From Candidatus Binatia bacterium (GTDB lineage Bacteria > Eisenbacteria > RBG-16-71-46 > SZUA-252): DNA of 64,000 nt. Within the stretch, counting starts at the first letter, position 1. Every line of letters starts with the position of its first letter. The stretch spans positions 1 to 64,000 of the forward strand of contig DASQJL010000113.1 in NCBI GenBank assembly GCA_035631035.1. Direction: 5' to 3'. The notes below the pieces were generated by a model. The model searched no databases. It saw nothing but the letters and a program-made list of their open reading frames with translations, and was not told the DNA's origin. Shown piece after piece: positions 18,255-29,039 of this stretch. Made by a program: the position numbers and the translations under genes.

Positions 18255-18839
18255 TCATGGCTCAACCGGATCGAGCACGAACCGGTTCCACCGGTTCATG
18301 GCCTGCGTGAGTCCTTCCGCGGCCGCGTCGAACGCGGCCGAGGCCGCCGCCTCGATCACGCGCGGCAGCAAGGCCTCTTCTTCCTCTAAGAACGGCTCCA
18401 GGACGAATTCCTTGAGCCGATCCGACGTGGGGGCGGGCCCGACGCCGATGCGCAGCCTGGGAAAAGCGTCCGTCCCGGCCGAAAGCGCGATCGATTCCAG
18501 CCCCTGGTGCCCCGCCGTCCCCCCCCGGGAGCGGATCCGAAGCGACCCCAGCGGCAGGTACACCTCGTCGCACGCCACCAGGATCTCCGACGCCGCCCAC
18601 CCCTCCGCCAGAAGGGTCCGGAACGCGTCGCCGCTCCGGTTCATGTAGCGCTCGGGCCTGGCGAGAAGCACCGTGTGGCGCCCGGCTCTCCCCTCGCCGC
18701 GGGACATCCCCGCGCCCTTCGTCCATCCCTGGAAGCGCCCCAGCCGCTTCGCCAGCGCGTCCACCGCCATCCAGCCGGCGTTGTGGCGCGTCGCCGCGTA
18801 TTCCGGCCCGGGGTTTCCCAATCCCAGGACGACCTTGAT
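18255..18839 (-). CDS. pth: Peptidyl-tRNA hydrolase, apparent ATC start
   Basis: Pth releases peptides from peptidyl-tRNA that drops off ribosomes. The core motifs are GLGNPGPEYAATRHNAGW (with the catalytic His in RHNAGW), RPERYMNRSG, and SRGGTAGHQGLESI. The family's first beta strand (IKVVLGLGNPG) is encoded, but no ATG, GTG or TTG precedes it in frame. The nearest standard start is a TTG at 18821, which would delete IKVVLG. The ATC at 18839, 13 bases after the rplY stop and after a GAGG element, gives the expected MKVVLGLGNPG start, so I annotate from there (194 residues). ATC is a rare but known bacterial start codon. Confidence 0.9.
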   Translation of the reverse strand: MKVVLGLGNPGPEYAATRHNAGWMAVDALAKRLGRFQGWTKGAGMSRGEGRAGRHTVLLARPERYMNRSGDAFRTLLAEGWAASEILVACDEVYLPLGSLRIRSRGGTAGHQGLESIALSAGTDAFPRLRIGVGPAPTSDRLKEFVLEPFLEEEEALLPRVIEAAASAAFDAAAEGLTQAMNRWNRFVLDPVEP

Positions 18840-18852
18840 CGCGTGCGCCTCG

Positions 18853-19518
18853 TTAACCTTCCTTGCCCCCTTCCGCCGCCTCTTCGCCTTCCTTCTTCGA
18901 GGCCACGAGCTCCGGCTCCGTCGGCGCTTCCTCGGCCGGCTTCGCCTCCTCGAGCACCGTCGGCGGGACGACCGTCGCGATGCCGCGGTCGGCCTCGGTG
19001 ACGATCACGACCCGCTCCGCCTTGATGTCGCTGACGTGCAGCGTGTCGCCGATGTTCAGGGCCGACACGTCGACCTCGAGGTGGGTGGGGATGTCGGTCG
19101 GAAGGCACTCGATCTCCACCTCGCGCAGGAGGTGCTCCAGGATGCCGCCGCCGTCCTTCACGCCGGTCGGCAGTCCGACGAGCTCGATCGGGACCTCGAC
19201 GGTGATCCGCTCGGTGAGCGAGATGTGCTGCAGGTCGAGGTGCAGGATGTTCCCCTGCACCGGATCGCGCTGGATCTCCCGGATCAGCGCTTTCCGGTCG
19301 GCCGTCGCGGCCCCCGAGACCATGAGGTCCACGATGACGTTGGCGCCCGAAGCTCCCTGCAGGAGCGTGTCGACCTCCTTCGCGTTCACGATGAGGGAGA
19401 TCGGCGTCTCGCCGCGCCCGTAATAGACGGCGGGAATGCGTCCGGCGGCGCGGAGCTTCTTCGCGAAGCCCTTGCCGACGACGGTCCGCTGCTCGCCGTT
19501 CAAACTGGTGATGGCCAT
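18853..19518 (-). CDS. rplY: 50S ribosomal protein bL25/general stress protein Ctc
   Basis: 221-residue long-form bL25 (Ctc). The N-terminal 5S rRNA-binding domain (RTVVGKGFAKKLRAAGRIPAVYYG) is followed by the C-terminal TL5-type domain and an acidic, Lys/Glu/Ala-rich tail of about 35 residues. It sits between prs and pth, the same order as in Bacillus (prs-ctc-pth). The prs stop is about 60 bases upstream. Confidence 0.95.
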   Translation of the reverse strand: MAITSLNGEQRTVVGKGFAKKLRAAGRIPAVYYGRGETPISLIVNAKEVDTLLQGASGANVIVDLMVSGAATADRKALIREIQRDPVQGNILHLDLQHISLTERITVEVPIELVGLPTGVKDGGGILEHLLREVEIECLPTDIPTHLEVDVSALNIGDTLHVSDIKAERVVIVTEADRGIATVVPPTVLEEAKPAEEAPTEPELVASKKEGEEAAEGGKEG

Positions 19519-19579
19519 GATCGATGCTCCTGGGTGATTCGTTCACGCGCCCCGGGGGCGCGCCGGTTTCCGAACAGCG

Positions 19580-20593
19580 TCAGATGAACAGCGAGCTCAG
19601 CGACTCCTCGTCGTGGATGCGGCGGATCGCCTCCGCCAGAAGGGGCGCGACCGAGAGCACCCGGATCTCCTTGGGAAGCGAGCCCAAGGCGTGCGGGATG
19701 CTGTCCGTGACGACGAGCTCCTTCACGGAGGAGTGCGCGATCAGATCCGCGGCCCCGCCGCACAGCACGCCGTGCGTCGCCGCCGCATAGATGTCCCGGG
19801 CGCCCGCGTCCTTGAGCGCCTTCGCCGCCTCGACCAGGGTGGAGCCGGTGCTCACGATGTCGTCGAAGATCACGACGTTCTTCCCGTCCACCTCGCCGAT
19901 CACGTTCATCATCTCCACCGCGTCCGGGCGGGGCCGGCGCTTGTCCACGATCGCCAGGCTGGCCGAGAGGCGCTTGGCGTAGGCCCGAGCCATCTTGACG
20001 CTCCCGATGTCCGGCGCCACGACGACGACGTTCGGGATCTGCCGGCGAAGGAAGTAGTCGACCAGGACCGGCGCGGCGTAGAGGTGATCGAACGGGATGT
20101 CGAAGAACCCCTGGATCTGGGCCGAGTGCAGATCCATCGTCATCACGCGGTCGGCCCCCGCCGTCGTGATGAGATTCGCGACCAGCTTCGCGGTGATCGG
20201 GACCCGCGGCTGGTCCTTCCGGTCCTGCCGCTGAAACCCGTAGTAGGGAATCACCGCGGTGACGCGCCGCGCCGACGCGCGCCGCACCGCGTCCACCATG
20301 ATCAGCAGCTCCATGAGATTGGACGCGGGCGGAAACGTCGGCTGGAACACGAAGATGTCCGACCCGCGAATGTTCTCGTTGATCTTGACCAGCGTCTCCC
20401 CGTCGGCGAACTGCTCCACCGTCGCGTCGCCGAGGTCGATCCCGAGATGCGCGCAGATCGCTTCGGCGAGGGGACGGTTGGCGTTCCCCGAGAAGAGACG
20501 GAGTCCCCGCTCCACGTGGCGCGCGTCGTGCGTCTCGGAGAGCGGCTTCGACATGGGCACGGCGCGGCGATCGGTGGCCAGCTTGACCGTCAT
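19580..20593 (-). CDS. prs: Ribose-phosphate pyrophosphokinase
   Basis: PRPP synthase makes the activated ribose used for nucleotides, His and Trp. The 337-residue protein begins MTVKLATDRRAVP; after a short N-terminal extension come GLRLFSGNANRPLAEAI, the ATP-site region FVFQPTFPP, YYGFQRQDRKDQPR (catalytic loop and metal site), MDLHSAQIQGFFDIP, and the PRPP loop VIFDDIVSTGSTL. The start at 20593 has a GGAGGGGAG site 5 bases before it. A longer open frame would read through a terminator-like hairpin and is rejected. Confidence 0.96.
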   Translation of the reverse strand: MTVKLATDRRAVPMSKPLSETHDARHVERGLRLFSGNANRPLAEAICAHLGIDLGDATVEQFADGETLVKINENIRGSDIFVFQPTFPPASNLMELLIMVDAVRRASARRVTAVIPYYGFQRQDRKDQPRVPITAKLVANLITTAGADRVMTMDLHSAQIQGFFDIPFDHLYAAPVLVDYFLRRQIPNVVVVAPDIGSVKMARAYAKRLSASLAIVDKRRPRPDAVEMMNVIGEVDGKNVVIFDDIVSTGSTLVEAAKALKDAGARDIYAAATHGVLCGGAADLIAHSSVKELVVTDSIPHALGSLPKEIRVLSVAPLLAEAIRRIHDEESLSSLFI

Positions 20594-20633
20594 CGGACTC
20601 CCCTCCTCCGGACCGCAACGAAACGATCGAACA

Positions 20634-20676
20634 TGAAAAAGACCCAAAGCCCGATTGACGCCATCGTCAATCGGGC
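20634..20676 (-). terminator. Intrinsic terminator-like hairpin between tRNA-Gln and prs
   Basis: A perfect 12-bp stem (20649-20660 with 20665-20676) and a 4-base loop are followed, on the minus strand, by a T-rich stretch (CTTTGGGTCTTTTT, 20647-20634). This is a standard Rho-independent terminator shape. It would end or attenuate transcripts coming from spoVG and tRNA-Gln before prs, 41 bases upstream of the prs start. Confidence 0.75.
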
Positions 20677-20771
20677 CCGAGACGCCGCGCGGCGCTCGAT
20701 GGACCGGAGGGCCGGACTGCGGGCCCCCGGGGCCCTGTGACCGAGGTCAAAAGCGAACCTTGGGTCTGCGC

Positions 20772-20793
20772 GGCGGAGCCGCTTCGCTCCGCC
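20772..20793. other. Perfect 8-bp hairpin downstream of tRNA-Gln
   Basis: GGCGGAGC (20772-20779) pairs with GCTCCGCC (20786-20793) across a 6-base loop. There is no T tract on either strand. It may protect or process the 3' end of the tRNA-Gln transcript; the role is unproven. A direct repeat of CGACTTCGAGT (20813-20823, 20828-20838) lies nearby. Confidence 0.5.
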
Positions 20794-20850
20794 CCTACTG
20801 CCTGCCAATGTGCGACTTCGAGTGTTCCGACTTCGAGTATACGAAAACGG

Positions 20851-20925
20851 TGGTTGGGGCGGGAGGATTCGAACCTCCGAATGGGAGATCCAAAGTCTCC
20901 TGGCTTACCACTTGCCGACGCCCCA
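20851..20925 (-). tRNA. tRNA-Gln (anticodon TTG)
   Basis: Full cloverleaf on the minus strand. The acceptor stem TGGGGCG pairs with CGCCCCA, the discriminator is A, and CCA is encoded. The anticodon loop CTTTGGA gives TTG (reads CAA/CAG). The first pair is T1-A72, as usual in bacterial tRNA-Gln. The gene is embedded between spoVG and prs. Confidence 0.96.
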
Positions 20926-20984
20926 TCCGCCGCAGGGCCGCCGGCGACCGGTACTGCCGGCGCCCGCCGCTCGCCTGCCCTATG

Positions 20985-21275
20985 TCAGCTGGCTTGCGAG
21001 CTTTCGATCAACTGCTTCGCCCGCTCCTTCTCGTACTCGTCGAGGATGCGGGCTTCGATCTTCTCGCGCGACTCGTTGTTGATCGGGTGCGCGATGTCCT
21101 GGAACGTTCCGTCGGGCTTCTTGCGGCTCGGCATGGCGACGAACATCCCGTTCGTGCCCTCGATGATCTTGAGACCCCGGATCACGAAGGCGTCGTTGAA
21201 CGTCATGCTCGCGAAAGCCTTCAGCTTGTCATCGTCCCTGAGTGCGATCCGTACTTCTGTGATCTCGAGACCCAT
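20985..21275 (-). CDS. spoVG: SpoVG family RNA/DNA-binding regulator
   Basis: 96-residue SpoVG: MGLEITEVRIALRDDDKLKAFASMTFNDAFVIRGLKIIEG, then the hallmark NGMFVAMPSRKKPDGTFQDIAHPIN and a helical C-terminus. SpoVG proteins bind nucleic acids and act as site-specific regulators in spore-formers and in non-sporulating bacteria such as Borrelia and Staphylococcus. The start at 21275 has a GAGGTG element upstream; an upstream open stretch is not conserved. The order ispE, spoVG, prs, ctc, pth follows the Bacillus arrangement, minus the glmU and purR genes. Confidence 0.94.
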   Translation of the reverse strand: MGLEITEVRIALRDDDKLKAFASMTFNDAFVIRGLKIIEGTNGMFVAMPSRKKPDGTFQDIAHPINNESREKIEARILDEYEKERAKQLIESSQAS

Positions 21276-21380
21276 CCGTCTCACCCACCTCGAGTTCGGG
21301 ACCTCGATCCTTCGAAGGCCCTGGGACCATCCCCCCCGGTCCCGGTGATACACCCTGCGCCCCCAACGCGGACGGTGCGG

Positions 21381-22316
21381 TCAGCCAGCTCGGGAAACCA
21401 CGGCGCCATGTTCGATGCTCCGAGCGATACGCAATTCGGCGCCGCGGTTGCCGACCGCATTCAGAACCGCCTGCGCCTCGGATAGCGATTGGGACACGCC
21501 GAAAACCGTCGAGCCACTGCCGGATAGGAGCGCGCCGATCGCCCCTGAGGAGACGAGTGCGCGCTTCAATTCGGCGATACCGGGGAGATGTGGCAGGATC
21601 ACGCCCTCGAACGCGTTCGACATTGCGTTCGCCACCCCATGAAGATCCCGCCGTGTGATCGCCGACGCGAGGACTCTAGCCCCCTCCCCATTTGGTGTCA
21701 ACCGATTTTTGATCTGCCCGTAGGCCCAAGTCGTTGAAATCGCGGTAGCTGGAGTCGCCAGCACCACCCAGAACGGCGCGATGGGACATAGATGTCTCAC
21801 CCGCTCCCCGCGACCGGTGGCCCGCGCGAGTCCGCCGCGCAGGAAGAAGGGGGCGTCCGACCCGAGTCGTCCGGCGAGCGCGGCCAGGGCCTCGGGACCG
21901 AGGTTCAGCGCGAGAAGCCGGTCGACGCCCGCAAGGAATCCGGCCGCGTCGCTGCTCCCCCCGCCGAGCCCGGAGCCCGGCGGAATGCGCTTCACGAGAC
22001 GCGCGCGCACGCCGGCCCCCGCGGGCAGCGCGCCGGTCTCCCCCAGCAGCGCCCACGCGCGCTCGATCAGGTTGGGACCGGGACCGCGGATGGGCAGCCC
22101 GGCGGTCTCCAGCGAAAGTCCCGCGGGGCCGCGCTCGATGAGGATCTGGTCCTCGAGCGAGATCGCCTGGAGGAAGGTGTCCACCTCGTGGTAGCCGTCG
22201 GCGCGCCGGCCGAGGATCCAGAGCCCCAGGTTGATCTTCGCGGGGCATCGCACGCGAAGCCGTTCGACGGCCGGCGCGGCGCTTCGCGACTCGGCGCGAC
22301 GGGCGGGAGCGGACAC
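21381..22316 (-). CDS. ispE: 4-diphosphocytidyl-2-C-methyl-D-erythritol kinase
   Basis: IspE is the GHMP kinase of the non-mevalonate (MEP) isoprenoid pathway. The 311-residue protein has CPAKINLGL (Lys27), the GHMP ATP loop PPGSGLGGGSSDAAG (112-126) and the C-terminal SGSGSTVFG motif. The GTG start sits one base after the stop of the UbiA-type transferase gene. Length matches the family. Confidence 0.95.
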   Translation of the reverse strand: MSAPARRAESRSAAPAVERLRVRCPAKINLGLWILGRRADGYHEVDTFLQAISLEDQILIERGPAGLSLETAGLPIRGPGPNLIERAWALLGETGALPAGAGVRARLVKRIPPGSGLGGGSSDAAGFLAGVDRLLALNLGPEALAALAGRLGSDAPFFLRGGLARATGRGERVRHLCPIAPFWVVLATPATAISTTWAYGQIKNRLTPNGEGARVLASAITRRDLHGVANAMSNAFEGVILPHLPGIAELKRALVSSGAIGALLSGSGSTVFGVSQSLSEAQAVLNAVGNRGAELRIARSIEHGAVVSRAG

Positions 22317-22317
22317 G

Positions 22318-23220
22318 TCAGGCCGCCGGCCAGGCGAGAATCAGGAGCACCACCAGGCACCAGAGGAGCACGTTCACGAGCGTCGCGCGATCGGTGAGCA
22401 GGTGCTCCGAGGGGTTCCCTCCCTTCTCCTCGGCATACATGAGGTAGAGGTAGCGGAAGATCCCGTAGAGCACGAAGGGGATGGTGAGGAAGAGCGGGCG
22501 GCCGTGGAACTTGGCCACCGTCTCGGGCGCGATCGTGTACACCGAGTAGGCGAGCACCGTCGCGCTCGTGACCACGGCCACCAGCTGGTCGAGGAGGCGC
22601 ACGGTGTAGCGGCCGAGGGCGGCGCGGTGCCGCGACGCTTCCCCCTCGAGAACGCCCAGCTCGTGGCGCCTCTTTCCGATCGCGAGGAAGAGCGCGAGGA
22701 AGAAGGCGCAGACCAGAAGCCACGGCGAGAGCTCCACCGCCTCGGCCGAGCCCAGCCGGTCGCGCAGGAGCTCCACGCCGGCCGCGGCGCGCACCACGAA
22801 GCCGACCGCGATCGCCACCACGTCCAGCAGCACCACGTTCTTCAGCGCGAGCGAGTAGGTGACCGTGAGCGCGACGTACGCCGCCGCGCTCATCCCGAAC
22901 CGCGGGCCGAGCAGGAACGAGCCGCCCAGCCCCGCCGCGAGCAGGATCGCCGCCAGGACCCACGCCGCGCCGATCGGAAGCCGCCCCGAGGCGATCGGCC
23001 GCGACCGCTTCGTCGGATGGAGCCGGTCGCGCTCCACGTCCAGCACGTCGTTCAGGACGTAGACGCCGGAGGTCGCGAGGGAGAAGGCGAGGAAGCCGAG
23101 CAGCGAGGGGAGGGCGAAGGCCGGGTCCAGGATCTTCAGCGTGAAGACCGGCCCCGCGAAGAGGACGAGGTTCTTGGTCCACTGGTAGATCCGCATCGAG
23201 CGGATCATGTCGCGCATCAT
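22318..23220 (-). CDS. UbiA-family prenyltransferase, DPPR-synthase-like
   Basis: A 300-residue membrane enzyme with about 8-9 helices. It has two Asp-rich UbiA motifs, NDVLDVERDRLHPTKRSRP and the second near YSLALKNVVLLD. The HPTKRSRPIASG segment is typical of decaprenyl-phosphate phosphoribosyltransferase (DPPR synthase), which attaches 5-phosphoribose to a polyprenyl phosphate for cell-surface arabinose or related sugars. UbiA enzymes of quinone or heme pathways are less likely by motif. Translation starts at the double ATG (23220 or 23217), overlapping the gmhA stop. Neighbouring gmhA and rfb genes support a surface-glycan role. Confidence 0.8.
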   Translation of the reverse strand: MMRDMIRSMRIYQWTKNLVLFAGPVFTLKILDPAFALPSLLGFLAFSLATSGVYVLNDVLDVERDRLHPTKRSRPIASGRLPIGAAWVLAAILLAAGLGGSFLLGPRFGMSAAAYVALTVTYSLALKNVVLLDVVAIAVGFVVRAAAGVELLRDRLGSAEAVELSPWLLVCAFFLALFLAIGKRRHELGVLEGEASRHRAALGRYTVRLLDQLVAVVTSATVLAYSVYTIAPETVAKFHGRPLFLTIPFVLYGIFRYLYLMYAEEKGGNPSEHLLTDRATLVNVLLWCLVVLLILAWPAA

Positions 23221-23906
23221 CGCCGGGCGCGCTTCCCCTGCCGGCTCCGGCCCGGCCCGCGGCGATCCTCGGCGAGCACGCGCGCCTCGGCGAGATCGCA
23301 GCAGACATGGCCCACGAGCATGTGGATCTCCTGCACCCGCGCCGTGTCGCCGCTCGGCACCACGAGCGCCAGGTCGCAGCGACGCGCGAAGGACGCCCCC
23401 TTCTGCCCGGTGAGCCCGATCACGCGCATCCCCCGGCGGCGGGCCTCCTCCACGGCCGCGATCACGTTGGCTGAGCGCCCGCTGGTCGTGAGCGCCACGA
23501 GGACGTCGCCGCGGCGCCCCAGCGCCTCGAGCTGCCGGGCGAAGATCCTGTCGAACCCGAAATCGTTGGCCGCGGCCGTCAGCACCGACGTGTCCGCGTG
23601 GAGCGCAAGCGACGGGAGCGCGCGCCGGTTCTTCACGAAGCGCACGACGAACTCGGTCGCGAGGTGCTGCGCCTCGGCGGCGCTGCCGCCGTTGCCGGCC
23701 CAGAACACCGTGCGGCCCGAGAGCGCGGCGTCGGCGATCAGCGCCGCGATCCGCTCGATGGTCTCCCGCTCCCGAGCGTAGACGGCCGCGGTCAGCTCGA
23801 GCGTCTCGCGGAAGATCTCCCGGACGCGGTCCCCCTGCGGCGCGCGTTTCGCGCGGGCGCGGGCCCGGACGGCCGCGCCGGCGCGGGGGCCGCTCGCGCG
23901 CTTCAC
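23217..23906 (-). CDS. gmhA: Sedoheptulose-7-phosphate isomerase family (GmhA, SIS domain)
   Basis: A 229-residue SIS-fold protein. It has the GmhA segment VFWAGNGGSAAEAQHLATEFVVRF, the sugar-phosphate loop LVALTTSGRSANVI, and EIHMLVGHVCCDL with the conserved C-terminal His. GmhA starts heptose synthesis for LPS or S-layer glycans. The N-terminal 27 residues are basic and low-complexity, and the C-terminus is Arg-rich. Its GTG start overlaps the rfbD stop. No gmhB or hldE gene is in the window. Confidence 0.88.
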   Translation of the reverse strand: MKRASGPRAGAAVRARARAKRAPQGDRVREIFRETLELTAAVYARERETIERIAALIADAALSGRTVFWAGNGGSAAEAQHLATEFVVRFVKNRRALPSLALHADTSVLTAAANDFGFDRIFARQLEALGRRGDVLVALTTSGRSANVIAAVEEARRRGMRVIGLTGQKGASFARRCDLALVVPSGDTARVQEIHMLVGHVCCDLAEARVLAEDRRGPGRSRQGKRARR

Positions 23907-24763
23907 GCCGCCTCCCCCTGGCGCGACGGCCGCTCCGCCAGGTGCCGGTGCACCGCGTCCTCCCAGGGGGGAAGCGGCGTGCCGGCCAGCGCGCGATAGC
24001 GCGCGCCGGAGAGCACCGAGTAGGCGGGGCGGGGTGCCTTACGGGCGACCTGGGCGGTGGAGACCGGAGCGACCGGCACCGGTGCGCCGAGCGTGCGGGC
24101 GATCTCGACCGCAAGGCCGTGCCAGGTCGTCTCCCCCGCGTTCGTCACGTGCACGATGCCCAGGGCCCCGCGCCGTAGCAGGAGCTCGATCCCGTGGGCC
24201 AGGTCGCGCGCATACGTGGGCGAGCCGTGCTGGTCGCTGACGACCTGGAGCGGCTCGCCGCGAAGGGCCTTGGCCGCGATCGTGTCGACGAAGTTCTTCC
24301 CGCCGTGGCCGAAGAGCCAGGACGTGCGCACCACCAGGCAGGGCGCGCCCGAATCGAGCGCGGCCTCCTCGCCGGCGAGCTTCGAGGCGCCGTAGATGCC
24401 GAGCGGATGGGGCGGATCCTCCTCGACGTAGGGAGATCCCTTCGTGCCGTCGAAGACGTAGTCGCTGCTCACGTAGACGAGCACCGCACCCCGCTCGCGC
24501 GCGAGCGCGGCCACATGGCGCGTTCCGTCGCGGTTGGCGGCCATCGCCGCGGCGGGATCGCTCTCGGCCCCGTCCACGTTCGTGTAGGCGGCGGCGTGAA
24601 TCACGGTGTCGAAGTCCAGCCCGCGCGCGGCCGCGCGGGTGGCCGCCTCGTCGGTGATGTCGGCTTCCTCGCGGCCCCAGAGATAGAGGGTGTCGCCGCC
24701 GGTCAGCCGCTCGCGAAGCGCGCGGCCCAGGATCCCGTTCGCGCCGGTGATCAGGACCCGCAC
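23903..24763 (-). CDS. rfbD: dTDP-4-dehydrorhamnose reductase
   Basis: A 286-residue short-chain dehydrogenase of the RmlD family, the last step to dTDP-L-rhamnose. Visible are the NAD(P)-binding start RVLITGANGILGRAL, HAAAYTNVDGAE, the YGASKLAGE catalytic Tyr-x-x-x-Lys, and RTSWLFGHGGKNFV. It lies one base after rfbA. The rfbB and rfbC genes are absent here, so the pathway is completed elsewhere or the enzyme serves another dTDP sugar. Confidence 0.92.
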   Translation of the reverse strand: MRVLITGANGILGRALRERLTGGDTLYLWGREEADITDEAATRAAARGLDFDTVIHAAAYTNVDGAESDPAAAMAANRDGTRHVAALARERGAVLVYVSSDYVFDGTKGSPYVEEDPPHPLGIYGASKLAGEEAALDSGAPCLVVRTSWLFGHGGKNFVDTIAAKALRGEPLQVVSDQHGSPTYARDLAHGIELLLRRGALGIVHVTNAGETTWHGLAVEIARTLGAPVPVAPVSTAQVARKAPRPAYSVLSGARYRALAGTPLPPWEDAVHRHLAERPSRQGEAA

Positions 24764-24764
24764 G

Positions 24765-25825
24765 CTAGACGACGTCGACCAGGCTGGAGTCGCCGACCAT
24801 GAAGCGGTAGGCGGTCGGCTTCAGCTGCGAGCGCTGGATCCGCACTTCCTTCCCGATCAGGGAGGCCTCGATCCGAACCGGGATGTCCTCGATCCGGCAG
24901 CGCTCGAGCACGATCGAGTGCTCGATCTCGCTGTTCCGGAGAACGACGTCGTCGTAGAGGGAGGTGAAGGGCCCCACGTAGGAATTCTCGATGCGGCAGC
25001 GCGCGCCGAGGATCAACGGGCCGCGGAGGATCGAGTTCTTCACGACCGTTCCCTGCCCCACGATCACCTCTCCCTCCACGCGCGAGGCCGCGTCCACCTC
25101 GCCGCTCACGCGCCGCTTCGCGCGCGAGAGCACCATCCGGTTCGCCTCGAGCATGTCCTCCAGCTTCCCCGTGTCCTTCCACCATCCGGTGATGACGTGG
25201 TGGCGGACCCGCTTGCCGTGGTCGATCAGGTGCTGGATGGCGTCGGTGATCTCGAGCTCGTTTCGGAAGGAGGGGCGGATCGCGTCCACCGCCTCGTGGA
25301 TCGAGGGATCGAACATGTAGACGCCGACCAGCGCCAGGTCGGACTTGGGCTGCTTCGGCTTCTCCACCAGCCGCACCACGTGGTCGCCGTCCAGCTCGGC
25401 CACGCCGAACTCCTCGGGATGGGGCACGCGCGCGAGCAGGATCTCGCTGTTCGGCTGCTCGCGGCGGAACTCGTCCACCAGCGTGCGGATGCCGTCCAGG
25501 ATCAGGTTGTCGCCCAGGAACATGACGAAGGGATCCTGACCCAGGTAGCCGCGCGCGACCTTCACGGCGTGGGCCAGGCCGAGCGGCTGGTCCTGGCGGA
25601 TGTAGTCGGCGCGGATGCCGAAGGCGGCGCCGTCGCCGACCGCGGCCCGGATCTCGGCCTCGGTGTCGCCGACGACGATGCCGACGTCGGTGATCCCCGC
25701 GTCCCGGATCGCCTCGAGCACGTAGAAGAGGATCGGCTTGTTCGCGACCGGGATGAGCTGCTTGGCGCCCGTGTGCGTGATGGGACGGAGCCGCGTTCCC
25801 TTGCCGCCCGAGAGGACGAGCGCTT

Positions 25826-25829
<4 letters not shown>
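24765..25829 (-). CDS. rfbA: Glucose-1-phosphate thymidylyltransferase, long form with beta-helix domain
   Basis: A 354-residue sugar nucleotidyltransferase. The N-terminal catalytic domain has LSGGKGTRLRPITHTGAKQLIPVANKP and GITDVGIVVGD; the motif TGWWKDTGKLEDM and a C-terminal left-handed beta-helix (about residues 245-354) follow. This is the long RmlA type found in actinobacteria and archaea, not the about 290-residue E. coli type. The GTG start overlaps the alaS stop by 4 bases. It probably makes dTDP-glucose for rhamnose synthesis with rfbD. Confidence 0.9.
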
Positions 25830-28501
<2,672 letters not shown>

Positions 28502-28508
28502 CAGGAAG

Positions 28509-29030
28509 TCATGACTCCGGATGGGATCGCTCGGACACGAGATCCCGGATGGTGTCCCAGGAAAAGCCCCGGCGCAAGAGGGCCGATTGGAGGAGCCGCC
28601 GCCGCTGCTCCGGGTCGCGCCGCGCGAGCTTTTTGCCCACCTCCCGCGCCGCCGCCTCGGCGCGCCCCTCCTCGGTGTCGAGCGCCCGCTCTGCCAGGTC
28701 GGAATCGGCGCGGATCGCCTCTTCCGCCGCGGCGACCAGGCTCCGCGGCAGCCCGTGACGCGCCAGCTTGGTCTCGATCAGGCGGAGCGCCTGCGGCTTC
28801 CGGCCGAGCTCCGCGCGCACGAACCAGGCGAGATAGGCCCGATCGTCCAGAAGCGAGACGCGGCGGAGCCGCTCCACGGCGCGCTCCACCGCGTCCGGTA
28901 CGTAGCCGCGCTCGATCAGCCGGTCCGTCACCTCGCGCTCGGTGCGCGGGCCACGGGCCAGGATCCGGAGCGCCGCTTCCTTGGCCGAATCGTCCGACGC
29001 CGCCTGCTCGGGCGGAATCGGTTGTCGCAT
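28509..29030 (-). CDS. recX: Recombination regulator RecX
   Basis: A 173-residue all-helical protein of the RecX family, which limits RecA filament growth. Repeats of the RecX three-helix unit are visible: AALRILARGPRTEREVTDRLIERGY, VSLLDDRAYLAWFVRAELG and LLQSALLRRGFSWDTIRDLV. It follows recA by 9 bases, the usual recA-recX order. Confidence 0.93.
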   Translation of the reverse strand: MRQPIPPEQAASDDSAKEAALRILARGPRTEREVTDRLIERGYVPDAVERAVERLRRVSLLDDRAYLAWFVRAELGRKPQALRLIETKLARHGLPRSLVAAAEEAIRADSDLAERALDTEEGRAEAAAREVGKKLARRDPEQRRRLLQSALLRRGFSWDTIRDLVSERSHPES

Positions 29031-29039
29031 CGCCGGGTC

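Noticed and set aside
20594-20647. Longer prs start at 20647
   Set aside because: It would run through a terminator-like hairpin tail and lacks homologous sequence; the ATG at 20593 has a strong ribosome site.
22318-24114. A 598-codon reading through the UbiA-type gene and gmhA/rfbD
   Set aside because: The first half is Arg/Gly-rich antisense-like sequence over gmhA and rfbD; UbiA homology begins at the ATG at 23220.
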